Assembly: GCF_029774175.1 (NCBI RefSeq)
Contig: NZ_CP103834.1
Location: 1,250,501 to 1,314,500, forward strand
DNA from: Actinobacillus genomosp. 1
Lineage (GTDB): Bacteria; Pseudomonadota; Gammaproteobacteria; Enterobacterales; Pasteurellaceae
DNA length: 64,000 nucleotides
Direction of reading: 5' to 3'
The notes below the pieces were generated by a model. That model was not told the origin of the DNA. It ran no database searches and was given only the letters and a program-made list of their open reading frames with translations. Shown piece by piece: positions 7,113 to 15,450 of this stretch; positions within the stretch are counted from its first letter, which is position 1, and each line of letters opens with the position of its first letter. Made by a program: the position numbers and the translations under genes.

Positions 7113-9686
7113 ATGAATTTCGAAAAATTTACTACCAAACTGCAAGAAGCTCTTGCAGAAGCCCAATCTTTAGCTATCGGAAAAGATAATAACTATATTG
7201 AACCCGCCCATTTACTTTATGCGTTAGTGAAACAGCAAGACGGCTCTATCGCCCCGTTATTTACCGCACTCAATGTACAACCACAACGAATGTTGAGTGA
7301 ATTAGAGACGATTTTAAACCGCTTACCGACCGTATCCGGCGGTACGACACAGCCGTCACAGCAACTGATTCGCCTGTTAAATCAATGTGATAAATTGGCG
7401 CAACAATTCGGTGACAGCTTTATTTCATCGGAATTATTCGTGCTTGCCGCACTGGACGATAACGGCGATTTAGGCAAATTATTAAAACAATTTGGCTTGA
7501 CTAAAGAAAAAGTAAACGCAGCAATCAGCCAAATTCGAGGAGGAGAAAACGTGAATAATCAAAACGCAGAAGAAACCAGACAAGCTCTTCAAAAATACAC
7601 TATTGATCTTACCGAACGTGCTAAAGCCGGTAAATTAGATCCGGTTATCGGACGTGATGAAGAAATCCGCCGTGCGGTACAAGTTTTACAACGCCGCACT
7701 AAAAATAACCCGGTATTAATCGGTGAACCGGGCGTTGGTAAAACGGCGATCGTAGAAGGCTTGGCACAGCGTATTGTAAACGGCGAAGTACCGGAAGGCT
7801 TAAAAAATAAACGTGTGCTTTCTCTTGATATGGGTGCATTAATTGCCGGTGCAAAATATCGTGGCGAATTTGAAGAACGTTTAAAAGCGGTACTTAATGA
7901 GTTAGCCAAAGAAGAAGGTCAGGTTATCTTATTTATTGATGAAATTCACACTATGGTCGGTGCGGGTAAAACGGACGGTGCAATGGATGCCGGCAACTTA
8001 CTCAAACCGTCTCTTGCTCGCGGCGAATTACATTGCGTTGGGGCAACTACGCTAGATGAATATCGCCAATATATCGAAAAAGATGCAGCACTTGAACGTC
8101 GTTTCCAAAAAGTGTTAGTGGACGAACCGACCGTTGAGGATACGATTGCGATTTTACGCGGTTTGAAAGAACGTTATGAAATCCATCACCACGTACAAAT
8201 TACCGACCCGGCAATCGTAGCGGCGGCAACCCTTTCGCACCGTTATATTTCCGACCGTCAATTACCGGATAAAGCGATCGATTTAATTGATGAAGCGGCG
8301 TCCAGTTTACGTATGGAAATCGATTCTAAACCTGAGCCGTTGGATAAACTTGAACGCCGTATCATTCAGCTTAAATTGGAACGCCAAGCGTTACAAAAAG
8401 AGGAAGATGAAGCAAGCCGCCAACGCCTTGCAAAATTAGATGAAGAATTGACCGCTCGTGAGCGTGAATATTCTGAATTGGAAGAAGTTTGGAAAGCGGA
8501 AAAATCGGCTCTACTTGGTACGCAACATATCAAAACCGAGTTAGAAAATGCCCGTATTGAAATGGATCAGGCTCGCCGTGAAAGTAACTTCGAGAAAATG
8601 TCCGAATTGCAATACGGTAAAATTCCGGCATTGGAAAAACAATTACACGAAGCGGTAAAACGTGAGGAAGAAGGCAGTGAAAATCAACTACTTCGTACCA
8701 AAGTCACCGAGGAGGAAATCGCAGAAGTGCTTTCAAAAGCGACCGGTATCCCAGTTTCCAAAATGATGGAAGGCGAGAAAGAAAAACTGTTGCGTATGGA
8801 AGAAGTGTTACACAGCCGTGTCATCGGACAAAATGAAGCGGTGGAAGCGGTGGCAAATGCGATTCGCCGTAGCCGTGCCGGATTGTCGGATCCGAATCGC
8901 CCGATTGGTTCGTTCTTGTTCCTTGGTCCGACCGGGGTTGGTAAAACCGAACTTTGCAAAACCCTAGCGAATTTCTTGTTTGATGATCCGGATGCGATGG
9001 TACGTATCGATATGTCGGAATTTATGGAAAAACACAGCGTCTCTCGTTTAGTCGGCGCACCTCCGGGCTATGTCGGTTATGAAGAAGGCGGTTATTTAAC
9101 CGAAGCGGTTCGTCGCCGTCCGTATTCCGTAGTGTTACTCGATGAAGTGGAAAAAGCTCATCCGGACGTGTTTAATATCTTGCTGCAAGTGTTGGATGAC
9201 GGTCGTTTAACCGACGGACAAGGTCGTACAGTGGATTTCCGCAATACGGTAGTGATTATGACTTCAAACTTAGGTTCGCATTTAATCCAAGAAAATGCTT
9301 ATAAAGGATATGATGTCGTGAAAACGATGGTGATGGAAGTTGTCGGTCAGCATTTCCGTCCAGAGTTTATTAACCGTATTGATGAAACCGTTATGTTCCA
9401 TTCATTAGGTCAAGAACATATTCGTGCGATTGCTCGTATTCAATTGCAACGTTTAATCGCTCGCCTTGCGGAACGCGGTTACGAAGTGACGGTTACGGAT
9501 GCGGCATTAGACCACATCGGCAAAGCCGGCTTTGACCCGTTATTCGGTGCAAGACCGCTCAAACGTGCAATTCAGCAAGAGCTTGAAAATCCGCTTGCAC
9601 AACAGATCTTAAGCGGTAAATTATTACCGAACAGCCCAGTTGTGGTGGACTATCAAAATGACCGATTAAGCATTAGCAACAGCTAA
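7113..9686 (+). CDS. clpB: ClpB disaggregase chaperone
   Basis: An 857-residue hexameric AAA+ ATPase that, with DnaK, threads and rescues aggregated proteins in the cytoplasm. The order is: N-terminal Clp repeat domain (1-145), first AAA domain with Walker A GEPGVGKT at 204-211, a charged coiled-coil middle domain (about 405-525), second AAA domain with GPTGVGKT at 605-612, and the C-terminal domain. The ATG at 7113 has an AGGAG ribosome site and gives the canonical length; an ATG at 7092 lacks one. An internal GTG at 7551 (Val147), preceded by AGGAGG, matches the known internal start that gives an N-terminally truncated ClpB. A sigma-32 promoter precedes the gene. Confidence 0.97.
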   Translation: MNFEKFTTKLQEALAEAQSLAIGKDNNYIEPAHLLYALVKQQDGSIAPLFTALNVQPQRMLSELETILNRLPTVSGGTTQPSQQLIRLLNQCDKLAQQFGDSFISSELFVLAALDDNGDLGKLLKQFGLTKEKVNAAISQIRGGENVNNQNAEETRQALQKYTIDLTERAKAGKLDPVIGRDEEIRRAVQVLQRRTKNNPVLIGEPGVGKTAIVEGLAQRIVNGEVPEGLKNKRVLSLDMGALIAGAKYRGEFEERLKAVLNELAKEEGQVILFIDEIHTMVGAGKTDGAMDAGNLLKPSLARGELHCVGATTLDEYRQYIEKDAALERRFQKVLVDEPTVEDTIAILRGLKERYEIHHHVQITDPAIVAAATLSHRYISDRQLPDKAIDLIDEAASSLRMEIDSKPEPLDKLERRIIQLKLERQALQKEEDEASRQRLAKLDEELTAREREYSELEEVWKAEKSALLGTQHIKTELENARIEMDQARRESNFEKMSELQYGKIPALEKQLHEAVKREEEGSENQLLRTKVTEEEIAEVLSKATGIPVSKMMEGEKEKLLRMEEVLHSRVIGQNEAVEAVANAIRRSRAGLSDPNRPIGSFLFLGPTGVGKTELCKTLANFLFDDPDAMVRIDMSEFMEKHSVSRLVGAPPGYVGYEEGGYLTEAVRRRPYSVVLLDEVEKAHPDVFNILLQVLDDGRLTDGQGRTVDFRNTVVIMTSNLGSHLIQENAYKGYDVVKTMVMEVVGQHFRPEFINRIDETVMFHSLGQEHIRAIARIQLQRLIARLAERGYEVTVTDAALDHIGKAGFDPLFGARPLKRAIQQELENPLAQQILSGKLLPNSPVVVDYQNDRLSISNS

Positions 9687-9695
9687 TTCCATAAA

Positions 9696-9743
9696 CAAGC
9701 GGTCGAGTTTGCAGAAAATTTTGCAAATTCGACCGCTTTTCTT
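9696..9743 (+). terminator. USS-pair terminator of clpB
   Basis: AAGCGGTCGA near 9697-9706 and TCGACCGCTT near 9729-9738 form a long hairpin with inner TTTGC/GCAAA pairing, followed by a run of T. Both arms are uptake-signal words. Confidence 0.65.
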
Positions 9744-9806
9744 TTAGGCGTTATGGCGATTAATCCACCAGACTAACGATAACATAACCGGTATTTTAAC
9801 CCGTTC

Positions 9807-10211
9807 TTACGGCTCAATCACTCCACCGTCTTCTTTAGTAAAAGGTTTATCCAATGAAACCGGTGAAATTTCCAAAAATTCTTCAGACGGGCGACAAAGT
9901 CGAACACCTTTACTTGTGATAACAATCGGACGATTAATCAAAATCGGGTCGGCAAGCATTGCAGCAATCAGTTCGTCATCACTCAGTTCTGTTTGAGCTA
10001 AATTTAATTTCTCATAGGCTGGTACATTTGTACGCAGTAATTCTCGAACATTGATACCCATTGCCGAAATTAAACGACGTAAAGTAGCTTCATCAGGTGG
10101 CGTTTCAAGATAATGAATCACTGTCGGTTCAATCCCTAAATGGCGAATTAATGCCAACGTATTACGTGATGTTCCGCATTTAGGATTGTGATAAATCGTG
10201 ATTTTTTCCAT
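9807..10211 (-). CDS. arsC: Arsenate reductase, glutaredoxin-dependent (ArsC/YffB fold)
   Basis: A 134-residue thioredoxin-fold enzyme. The N-terminal motif HNPKCGTSRN carries the single catalytic cysteine (Cys12) of the glutaredoxin-linked ArsC class, and the downstream PILINRPIV block with its conserved arginine is also present. The length and the LIRHLGIEPTVIHYLETPP segment fit true ArsC better than the related Spx or YffB proteins. It would reduce arsenate to arsenite for efflux, but no arsB or arsR is adjacent, so a general housekeeping role is equally possible. The gene lies downstream of aspA in the same direction, separated by a USS hairpin. Confidence 0.85.
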   Translation of the reverse strand: MEKITIYHNPKCGTSRNTLALIRHLGIEPTVIHYLETPPDEATLRRLISAMGINVRELLRTNVPAYEKLNLAQTELSDDELIAAMLADPILINRPIVITSKGVRLCRPSEEFLEISPVSLDKPFTKEDGGVIEP

Positions 10212-10251
10212 ATGCTCTCCAATACTTCAAACCACTGAAATATTCAATAAA

Positions 10252-10300
10252 AAAATAGCGGTCGTCTTTGCAAAAAGATAGCAAAATACGACCGCTTGTC
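10252..10300 (-). terminator. USS-pair terminator of aspA
   Basis: AGCGGTCGT at 10257-10265 pairs with ACGACCGCT at 10288-10296, with TTTGC/GCAAA complementarity inside. It follows the aspA stop codon and, on the minus strand, is followed by a T-rich stretch. Confidence 0.6.
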
Positions 10301-10322
10301 AGTTTATAAAACTAAGCTGAAA

Positions 10323-11750
10323 CTACTCTTCTTCAGTAAATTTCGCCGCTTTATAAGTCGGGTTCATTAAGTTTTCAACTGAAAGAATATCGTCTAATTG
10401 CGCTTCTGTGAGTAAGCCGCGTTCTAATACCACTTCACGCACACCTCTGCCGGTTGTTGCACAGATTTTACCAACAATATCACCGTTATGGTGACCGATA
10501 AACGGATTGAGATAAGTCACGATACCGATTGAGTTAAACACGAAGTTTTCACAGATTTCTTTATTAACTGTGATGCCATCAATACATTTATCACGTAAAT
10601 TCACACAAGCATTAGCAAGAATATCAATAGATTCAAACATCGCTTGACCGATTACCGGTTCCATTACGTTTAATTGTAATTGACCAGCTTCTGCTGCAAA
10701 GGTAACAGTCGTATCGTTACCAATTACTTTAAAGCAAACTTGGTTCACGACTTCCGGCACAACTGGGTTTACTTTCGCCGGCATAATGGAAGAACCTGCT
10801 TGTAATTCCGGTAAATTGATTTCATTTAAACCGGCACGTGGGCCTGATGAAAGTAAACGTAAGTCGTTACATACTTTTGAAAGTTTAACCGCTGTACGTT
10901 TTAACGCACCGTGTACCATCACATAAGCACCGCAGTCTGAGGTTGCTTCAATTAAGTTTTCTGATAAAACACAAGGCAAACCGGTTACTTCCGATAAATG
11001 TTTAACCACTAATTCCGAATAACCTTCCGGTGTATTTAAACCGGTACCGATTGCAGTTGCGCCTAAATTCACTTCTAACAATAATTTAGCGGTACGTTTT
11101 AAATTACGTACTTCTTCTTCCAATAACACAGCGAAAGCTTTAAATTCCTGACCGACTGTCATTGGTACCGCATCTTGTAACTGAGTACGTCCCATTTTTA
11201 ACACGTCTTTGAATTCTTCCGCTTTTGCTTCGAAACCTTTTTGTAAGTAACCTACTTTTTTAATTAAATGCAAGATACTGTTATAGACCGCAATACGGAA
11301 GCCGGTAGGATAAGCATCATTGGTTGATTGGCTTGCATTGACGTGATCCATCGGGTTAATCACGCTATATTCGCCTTTTTTATGACCTAATAACTCTAAA
11401 GCTAAATTTGCTACTACTTCATTAGTATTCATATTAACCGATGTACCGGCACCACCTTGATATACATCTGATGGGAACTGATCCATACAGCGACCTTTAA
11501 CTAAAATTTCGTCACAAGCCTCTACAATCGCTTTCGCGATTTTTTTCGGAATTGCACCTAATTCACCGTTTGCTAATGCGGTCGCTTTTTTAACCATCAC
11601 CATACCGCGAACAAATTCCGGTACATCGGAAATGGTGTTATTTGAAATATTAAAATTCTCAACCGCTCTTAGTGTGTGGATACCCCAATAAGCATCAGCC
11701 GGAACTTTTCTTTCGCCTAATAGATCCACTTCAACACGTACATTACTCAT
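10323..11750 (-). CDS. aspA: Aspartate ammonia-lyase
   Basis: A 475-residue homotetrameric enzyme that converts L-aspartate to fumarate and ammonia, feeding anaerobic fumarate respiration, which is important in Pasteurellaceae. The fumarase/aspartase signature GSSIMPAKVNP is present near residue 317. So are the TGTGLNTPEGY and QSTNDAYPTGF active-site segments. The length is close to that of E. coli AspA. A near-perfect CRP site with a correctly spaced -10 hexamer precedes it. It stands as a single gene between USS-type hairpins. Confidence 0.96.
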   Translation of the reverse strand: MSNVRVEVDLLGERKVPADAYWGIHTLRAVENFNISNNTISDVPEFVRGMVMVKKATALANGELGAIPKKIAKAIVEACDEILVKGRCMDQFPSDVYQGGAGTSVNMNTNEVVANLALELLGHKKGEYSVINPMDHVNASQSTNDAYPTGFRIAVYNSILHLIKKVGYLQKGFEAKAEEFKDVLKMGRTQLQDAVPMTVGQEFKAFAVLLEEEVRNLKRTAKLLLEVNLGATAIGTGLNTPEGYSELVVKHLSEVTGLPCVLSENLIEATSDCGAYVMVHGALKRTAVKLSKVCNDLRLLSSGPRAGLNEINLPELQAGSSIMPAKVNPVVPEVVNQVCFKVIGNDTTVTFAAEAGQLQLNVMEPVIGQAMFESIDILANACVNLRDKCIDGITVNKEICENFVFNSIGIVTYLNPFIGHHNGDIVGKICATTGRGVREVVLERGLLTEAQLDDILSVENLMNPTYKAAKFTEEE

Positions 11751-11798
11751 AACTCACCTCAATAAATAAAAAAATAACAGGTAATAAATTCGGTAGAG

Positions 11799-11844
11799 AT
11801 CATAATGATTTCGCATAAAAAGAAATGTGATCTAAATCACATTT
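11799..11844 (-). promoter_or_regulatory. CRP-dependent class II promoter of aspA
   Basis: AAATGTGATCTAAATCACATTT (11823-11844, palindrome TGTGA-N6-TCACA) is an excellent CRP site. On the minus strand a TATGAT -10 hexamer lies at 11804-11799. The CRP centre at 11833.5 then falls 41.5 bases from the predicted start near 11792, the spacing of a class II CRP-activated promoter. Confidence 0.75.
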
Positions 11845-11891
11845 CGCAGAATAGAGTACAGGATATAAATTGAGGTTTCGGATTAGAAATT

Positions 11892-12173
11892 CTAATGATT
11901 AAATATCAAGAAGTAGTAAATGCTCGGTACGCCGATAATCCAAAACAAACCGGATATAATCACTGCGGCGTGAAATTGCCAATGCTTGGTTTTATGACGA
12001 ATATATTTCATCGCCAAGAAAGTCCCGATAAACCCGCCGACAAAACAAAGAAAAAACAAATTGGATTCCGGAACCCGCCATGTTTTATTGACTGATTTTT
12101 GTTTATCTGCATACATCAGATAAAAGCTGATGAGATTGATAACAAGAAAGTAAATTGAAAGAAAAATCGCCAT
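11892..12173 (-). CDS. DUF1294 family small membrane protein
   Basis: A 93-residue protein with three to four hydrophobic segments (about 2-20, 40-57 and 68-88). The core MYADKQKS ... RVPESNLFFLCFVGGFIGTFLAM followed by KHWQF is the DUF1294 pattern (small inner-membrane proteins of unknown function). The start codon is preceded by a strong AGGAG. It follows purM on the same strand but is separated by a strong terminator, so it probably has its own promoter. Confidence 0.82.
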   Translation of the reverse strand: MAIFLSIYFLVINLISFYLMYADKQKSVNKTWRVPESNLFFLCFVGGFIGTFLAMKYIRHKTKHWQFHAAVIISGLFWIIGVPSIYYFLIFNH

Positions 12174-12189
12174 TACAAAAAACTCCTAG

Positions 12190-12221
12190 AAAAAAACCGC
12201 TTGTAGTATAGCTACAAGCGG
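12190..12221 (-). terminator. Terminator of purM
   Basis: CCGCTTGTAG (12197-12206) and CTACAAGCGG (12212-12221) form a perfect 10-bp stem with a 5-base loop. On the minus strand seven T residues follow, a classic intrinsic terminator. The arms contain the USS core. Confidence 0.85.
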
Positions 12222-12246
12222 CTCGATTTCTGAATGTTTTTACAAA

Positions 12247-13284
12247 CTAGATGATTTCAACTTGTTCCGAACCTTCACCTAGGTTTTCAATTTTACCGAT
12301 TACCCAAGCGTTTTCACCCGCTTGTTTTAATACGGCTAATGCAGTTTCAACGTCTTTTTCCGGTAATGCGATAACCATACCTACACCACAGTTAAAGGTA
12401 CGATACATTTCATAACGGCTGATGTTACCTTTTTCTTGTAACCATTTGAATGCCGCCGGCCATTCCCATGATTTTTCATCAATAACCGCTTTTGCAGTCG
12501 CCGGAAGTACACGCGGAATATTTTCCCAGAAACCACCGCCGGTTAAATGTGCGATTGCATGTACATCCGCCTGTTTAACCAATTGAAGTACCGATTTTAC
12601 ATAGATTTTGGTCGGAGCTAATAAATGCTCGCTTAACGGTTTACCTTCTAAGGTATCGGTTGCCGGATTCGCACCGCTTACGTCAATGACTTTACGAATT
12701 AATGAATAACCGTTTGAGTGCGGACCGCTTGAAGCTAATGCAATTAATACATCGCCCGCTTTAACCGCAGAACCGTCAATAATTTCGGATTTTTCCACCA
12801 CGCCGACACAGAAACCGGCTAAGTCGTAATCGCCCGCATGATACATTCCCGGCATTTCCGCCGTTTCACCGCCGACTAACGCACAACCTGAAATTTCACA
12901 GCCGTCCGCAATGCCTTTAATCACATCCGCCGCCACATCGACTTCCAATTTACCGGTTGCATAGTAATCTAAGAAAAATAAAGGCTCAGCACCTTGTACC
13001 ACTAAATCGTTTACGCACATTGCCACTAAATCTTGACCGATAGTGTCATGCTTGTTGAGGTCAATCGCTAAACGTAATTTAGTCCCGACACCGTCAGTAC
13101 CCGATACTAAAATAGGCTCTTTATATTTAGTCGGTAGTGCGCATAATGCTCCGAAACCGCCTAAACCGCCCATCACTTCCGGACGGCGAGTACGTTTTAC
13201 ATCACCTTTAATACGTTCTACTAATTCGTTACCGGCATGAATATCTACGCCGGCGTCTTTATAACTAAGTTGTGTATTGCTCAC
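12247..13284 (-). CDS. purM: Phosphoribosylformylglycinamidine cyclo-ligase (AIR synthetase)
   Basis: A 345-residue ATP-dependent enzyme that closes the imidazole ring, forming aminoimidazole ribotide in purine synthesis. The sequence YKDAGVDIHAGNELVERIK and the GTDGVGTKL, GGETAEMPGMY and HLTGGGFWENIPR blocks are diagnostic. Translation most likely starts at the GTG at 13284: it has GAGG upstream and gives exactly the usual length with the SNTQLSYKDAG start, whereas the ATG further upstream would add 17 odd hydrophobic residues. A perfect PurR box lies 46 bases upstream. purN is not adjacent. Confidence 0.96.
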   Translation of the reverse strand: MSNTQLSYKDAGVDIHAGNELVERIKGDVKRTRRPEVMGGLGGFGALCALPTKYKEPILVSGTDGVGTKLRLAIDLNKHDTIGQDLVAMCVNDLVVQGAEPLFFLDYYATGKLEVDVAADVIKGIADGCEISGCALVGGETAEMPGMYHAGDYDLAGFCVGVVEKSEIIDGSAVKAGDVLIALASSGPHSNGYSLIRKVIDVSGANPATDTLEGKPLSEHLLAPTKIYVKSVLQLVKQADVHAIAHLTGGGFWENIPRVLPATAKAVIDEKSWEWPAAFKWLQEKGNISRYEMYRTFNCGVGMVIALPEKDVETALAVLKQAGENAWVIGKIENLGEGSEQVEII

Positions 13285-13329
13285 AGATAACCTCAACAAA
13301 AATAAGAAAATGCAATTTATTATAACACA

Positions 13330-13345
13330 ATGCAATCGTTTGCGT
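13330..13345 (-). promoter_or_regulatory. PurR operator of purM
   Basis: ATGCAATCGTTTGCGT matches the PurR consensus ANGCAANCGNTTNCNT at every defined position and lies just upstream of the purM GTG start. Confidence 0.8.
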
Positions 13346-13440
13346 GAATAAGCTAAAAATAAAATTATCCACCTAAAAATTCACTTGCTTTTATGCCGTT
13401 CAATCCTCATTTGCTCGCTCAGTTCATATGTGTAAAAAAT

Positions 13441-13455
13441 TGAGAATTATTTTCT
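13441..13455 (+). promoter_or_regulatory. Fur-like box upstream of dspB
   Basis: TGAGAATTATTTTCT matches 11 of 14 defined positions of the 7-1-7 Fur motif TGATAATNATTATCA. The G at position 4 is a common natural variant. It lies 45 bases before the dspB start. AT-rich DNA makes chance matches possible. Confidence 0.4.
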
Positions 13456-13500
13456 TTAAAGCGTGTCTATAGCACTACCCCTAAATTTTTAAGTGTCACT

Positions 13501-14634
13501 ATGAAAAAAACGATCACATTAATCACATTGTTACTGACGATATTTATCTCGTCTTTTACTACGGCTTATGCAAACGCTATGGATTCATCGAAAAAAGAAA
13601 CCGGATTAACCCTCGATATCGCTCGTCGTTTCTATCCGGTTGAAACGATAAAACAATTTATCGACACCATTCATCAGGCAGGCGGAACTTTCCTACATTT
13701 ACATTTTTCCGATCATGAGAACTATGCGCTGGAAAGTTCTTATTTGGATCAGCAAGAAGCAAATGCCGTACAGAAAAACGGGACTTATTTTAATCCGAAA
13801 ACCGATAAGCCGTTTTTAACTTATAAACAACTGAACGACATTATCTATTATGCGAAAGAGAAAAACATTGAGATTGTCCCCGAAGTCGATAGCCCGAGTC
13901 ATATGACGGCGATTTTTGATCTCTTAACCCTTAAGCACGGTAAGGAGTATGTGAAAGGGCTGAAATCGCCTTATCTTGCCGAGGAAATCGATATTAATAA
14001 CCCTGAAGCGGTTGAAATTATCAAAACCTTAATCGGTGAAGTGATTTATATTTTTGGGCATTCCAGCCGACACTTTCATATCGGTGGAGATGAATTTAGT
14101 TATGCGGTCGAAAACAATCACGAATTTATTCGTTATGTAAATACGTTAAATGACTTTATTAATAGCAAAGGACTGATTACCCGTATTTGGAACGACGGTT
14201 TGATTAAAAACAACTTAAATGAGCTTAATCGGAATATCGAAATTACTTATTGGAGCTATGACGGCGATGCTCAAGCCAAAGAGGATATTAAATATCGACG
14301 CGAAATAAGAGCCGGCTTGCCCGAATTACTGGCAAGCGGTTTTAAAGTGTTGAATTATAATTCTTATTATTTATATTTTGTGCCTAAATCCGGTTCTAAT
14401 ATTCATAATGATAGTAAATATGCGGCTGAAGACGTATTAAATAACTGGACATTAGGTAAATGGGACGGCAAAAACACTTCGAATCACGTGCAAAATACAC
14501 AGAATATTATCGGTGCTTCTTTGTCAATTTGGGGAGAACGTTCCGGATCATTGAACGGAGAAACGATACAAGAAGCCTCTAAAAATTTATTGAAGGCGGT
14601 TATCCAAAAAACCAACGACCCGAAATCACATTAG
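13501..14634 (+). CDS. dspB: Dispersin B-type beta-N-acetylhexosaminidase (biofilm dispersal)
   Basis: A 377-residue exported glycoside hydrolase family 20 enzyme that cleaves poly-beta-1,6-N-acetylglucosamine, the biofilm matrix polymer of Actinobacillus. A signal peptide (about residues 1-25, ending TTAYANA) precedes a single TIM-barrel domain. The catalytic Asp-Glu pair sits in HIGGDEF (Asp197-Glu198), and HFSDHENYALES and the SLSIWGERS block near the C-terminus are dispersin-like. Most of the protein is recognisably close to dispersin B of Aggregatibacter actinomycetemcomitans, with the same length and the same C-terminal residues. The frame is intact. It stands alone between purM (divergent) and the queC leader. 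A Fur-like box lies upstream. Confidence 0.95.
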   Translation: MKKTITLITLLLTIFISSFTTAYANAMDSSKKETGLTLDIARRFYPVETIKQFIDTIHQAGGTFLHLHFSDHENYALESSYLDQQEANAVQKNGTYFNPKTDKPFLTYKQLNDIIYYAKEKNIEIVPEVDSPSHMTAIFDLLTLKHGKEYVKGLKSPYLAEEIDINNPEAVEIIKTLIGEVIYIFGHSSRHFHIGGDEFSYAVENNHEFIRYVNTLNDFINSKGLITRIWNDGLIKNNLNELNRNIEITYWSYDGDAQAKEDIKYRREIRAGLPELLASGFKVLNYNSYYLYFVPKSGSNIHNDSKYAAEDVLNNWTLGKWDGKNTSNHVQNTQNIIGASLSIWGERSGSLNGETIQEASKNLLKAVIQKTNDPKSH

Positions 14635-14670
14635 AAAATCAGCATAAATTCTGCTATTATAGCTTTTCGA

Positions 14671-14717
14671 CAAGCGGTCTCTTTTTGCAAAAAAATTGCA
14701 AATTCAGACCGCTTATT
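14671..14717 (+). terminator. USS-pair hairpin between dspB and the queC leader
   Basis: ACAAGCGGTCT near 14671 and AGACCGCTT near 14706-14714 pair around TTTTTGCAAA/TTGCAAA sequence. It would terminate dspB transcription just before the preQ1 riboswitch. Confidence 0.5.
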
Positions 14718-14781
14718 CTTTCGTGGTTCGAAAACCTCCCACGCCAAAGATTCTCTTTGAAATCAAAACTAAGGATACAAA
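14718..14781 (+). promoter_or_regulatory. PreQ1-I riboswitch controlling queCDE
   Basis: Helix P1 is CGTGG (14722-14726) with CCACG (14739-14743). The loop carries GTTCGAAAA and CCT (14735-14737). A tail AAAACTAAGGA ends at the ribosome site, so CCT can pair with AGG (14772-14774) to form P2 and hide AAGGA from ribosomes when preQ1 binds. An extra hairpin, CAAAG (14745-14749) with CTTTG (14755-14759), is inserted between P1 and the tail. Motif order, and position just before a preQ1-synthesis gene, support the class I preQ1 aptamer. Confidence 0.82.
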
Positions 14782-15450
14782 ATGAACTCAACGCCAAAAG
14801 CCGTCGTGATCTTTTCCGGCGGTCAAGACTCCACAACTTGTCTTTTCCAAGCCATTCAAGAATTTGGTGTGGAAAATGTTGAAGTGGTTACCTTTCAATA
14901 TGGTCAGCGCCATGCAATTGAGCTGGAAAAAGCCGCATGGATAGCCAAAGATCTCGGTGTGAAACAAACGCTGATTGATACTTCCGTAATCAAAGCCATC
15001 ACCTCCAATGCGATGATGGAAGAACGTGAAATTAAGCAAGAAGGTAATACGCCGAATACCTTTGTTGATGGTCGTAATGCGCTGTTTTTACTTTACACCG
15101 CTATTTACGCCAAAGGACAAGGTATCCAAACCATTTTCACCGGTGTATGCGAAACCGACTTTAGCGGCTATCCGGACTGCCGAGATGTGTTCGTGAAATC
15201 AATGAATGTGACTTTAAATCTAGCAATGGATTACAACTTCAACATTCGAACACCATTGATGTACCTTACTAAAAAACAGACATGGGAATTAGCTGATAAA
15301 CTCGGTGCATTCGACTATATCAGGCAACATACCCATACTTGCTATTTAGGTGTAGAAGGCGGTTGTCACACTTGCCCGAGTTGCGTATTGCGCGAAAAAG
15401 GGCTTAATGAGTACTTATCAGAAAAAACAAGCGGTCAAAAAAATGTTTAA
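14782..15450 (+). CDS. queC: 7-cyano-7-deazaguanine (preQ0) synthase
   Basis: A 222-residue ATP-dependent enzyme converting 7-carboxy-7-deazaguanine to preQ0 in queuosine biosynthesis. The PP-loop SGGQDSTTC is at residues 12-20, and the zinc-binding cysteine cluster CYLGVEGGCHTCPSC lies near the C-terminus. The AAGGA site preceding the ATG is embedded in the preQ1 riboswitch. Its last codons contain a complete uptake word, ACAAGCGGTCAAAA, and overlap the queD start by 8 bases. Confidence 0.97.
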   Translation: MNSTPKAVVIFSGGQDSTTCLFQAIQEFGVENVEVVTFQYGQRHAIELEKAAWIAKDLGVKQTLIDTSVIKAITSNAMMEEREIKQEGNTPNTFVDGRNALFLLYTAIYAKGQGIQTIFTGVCETDFSGYPDCRDVFVKSMNVTLNLAMDYNFNIRTPLMYLTKKQTWELADKLGAFDYIRQHTHTCYLGVEGGCHTCPSCVLREKGLNEYLSEKTSGQKNV

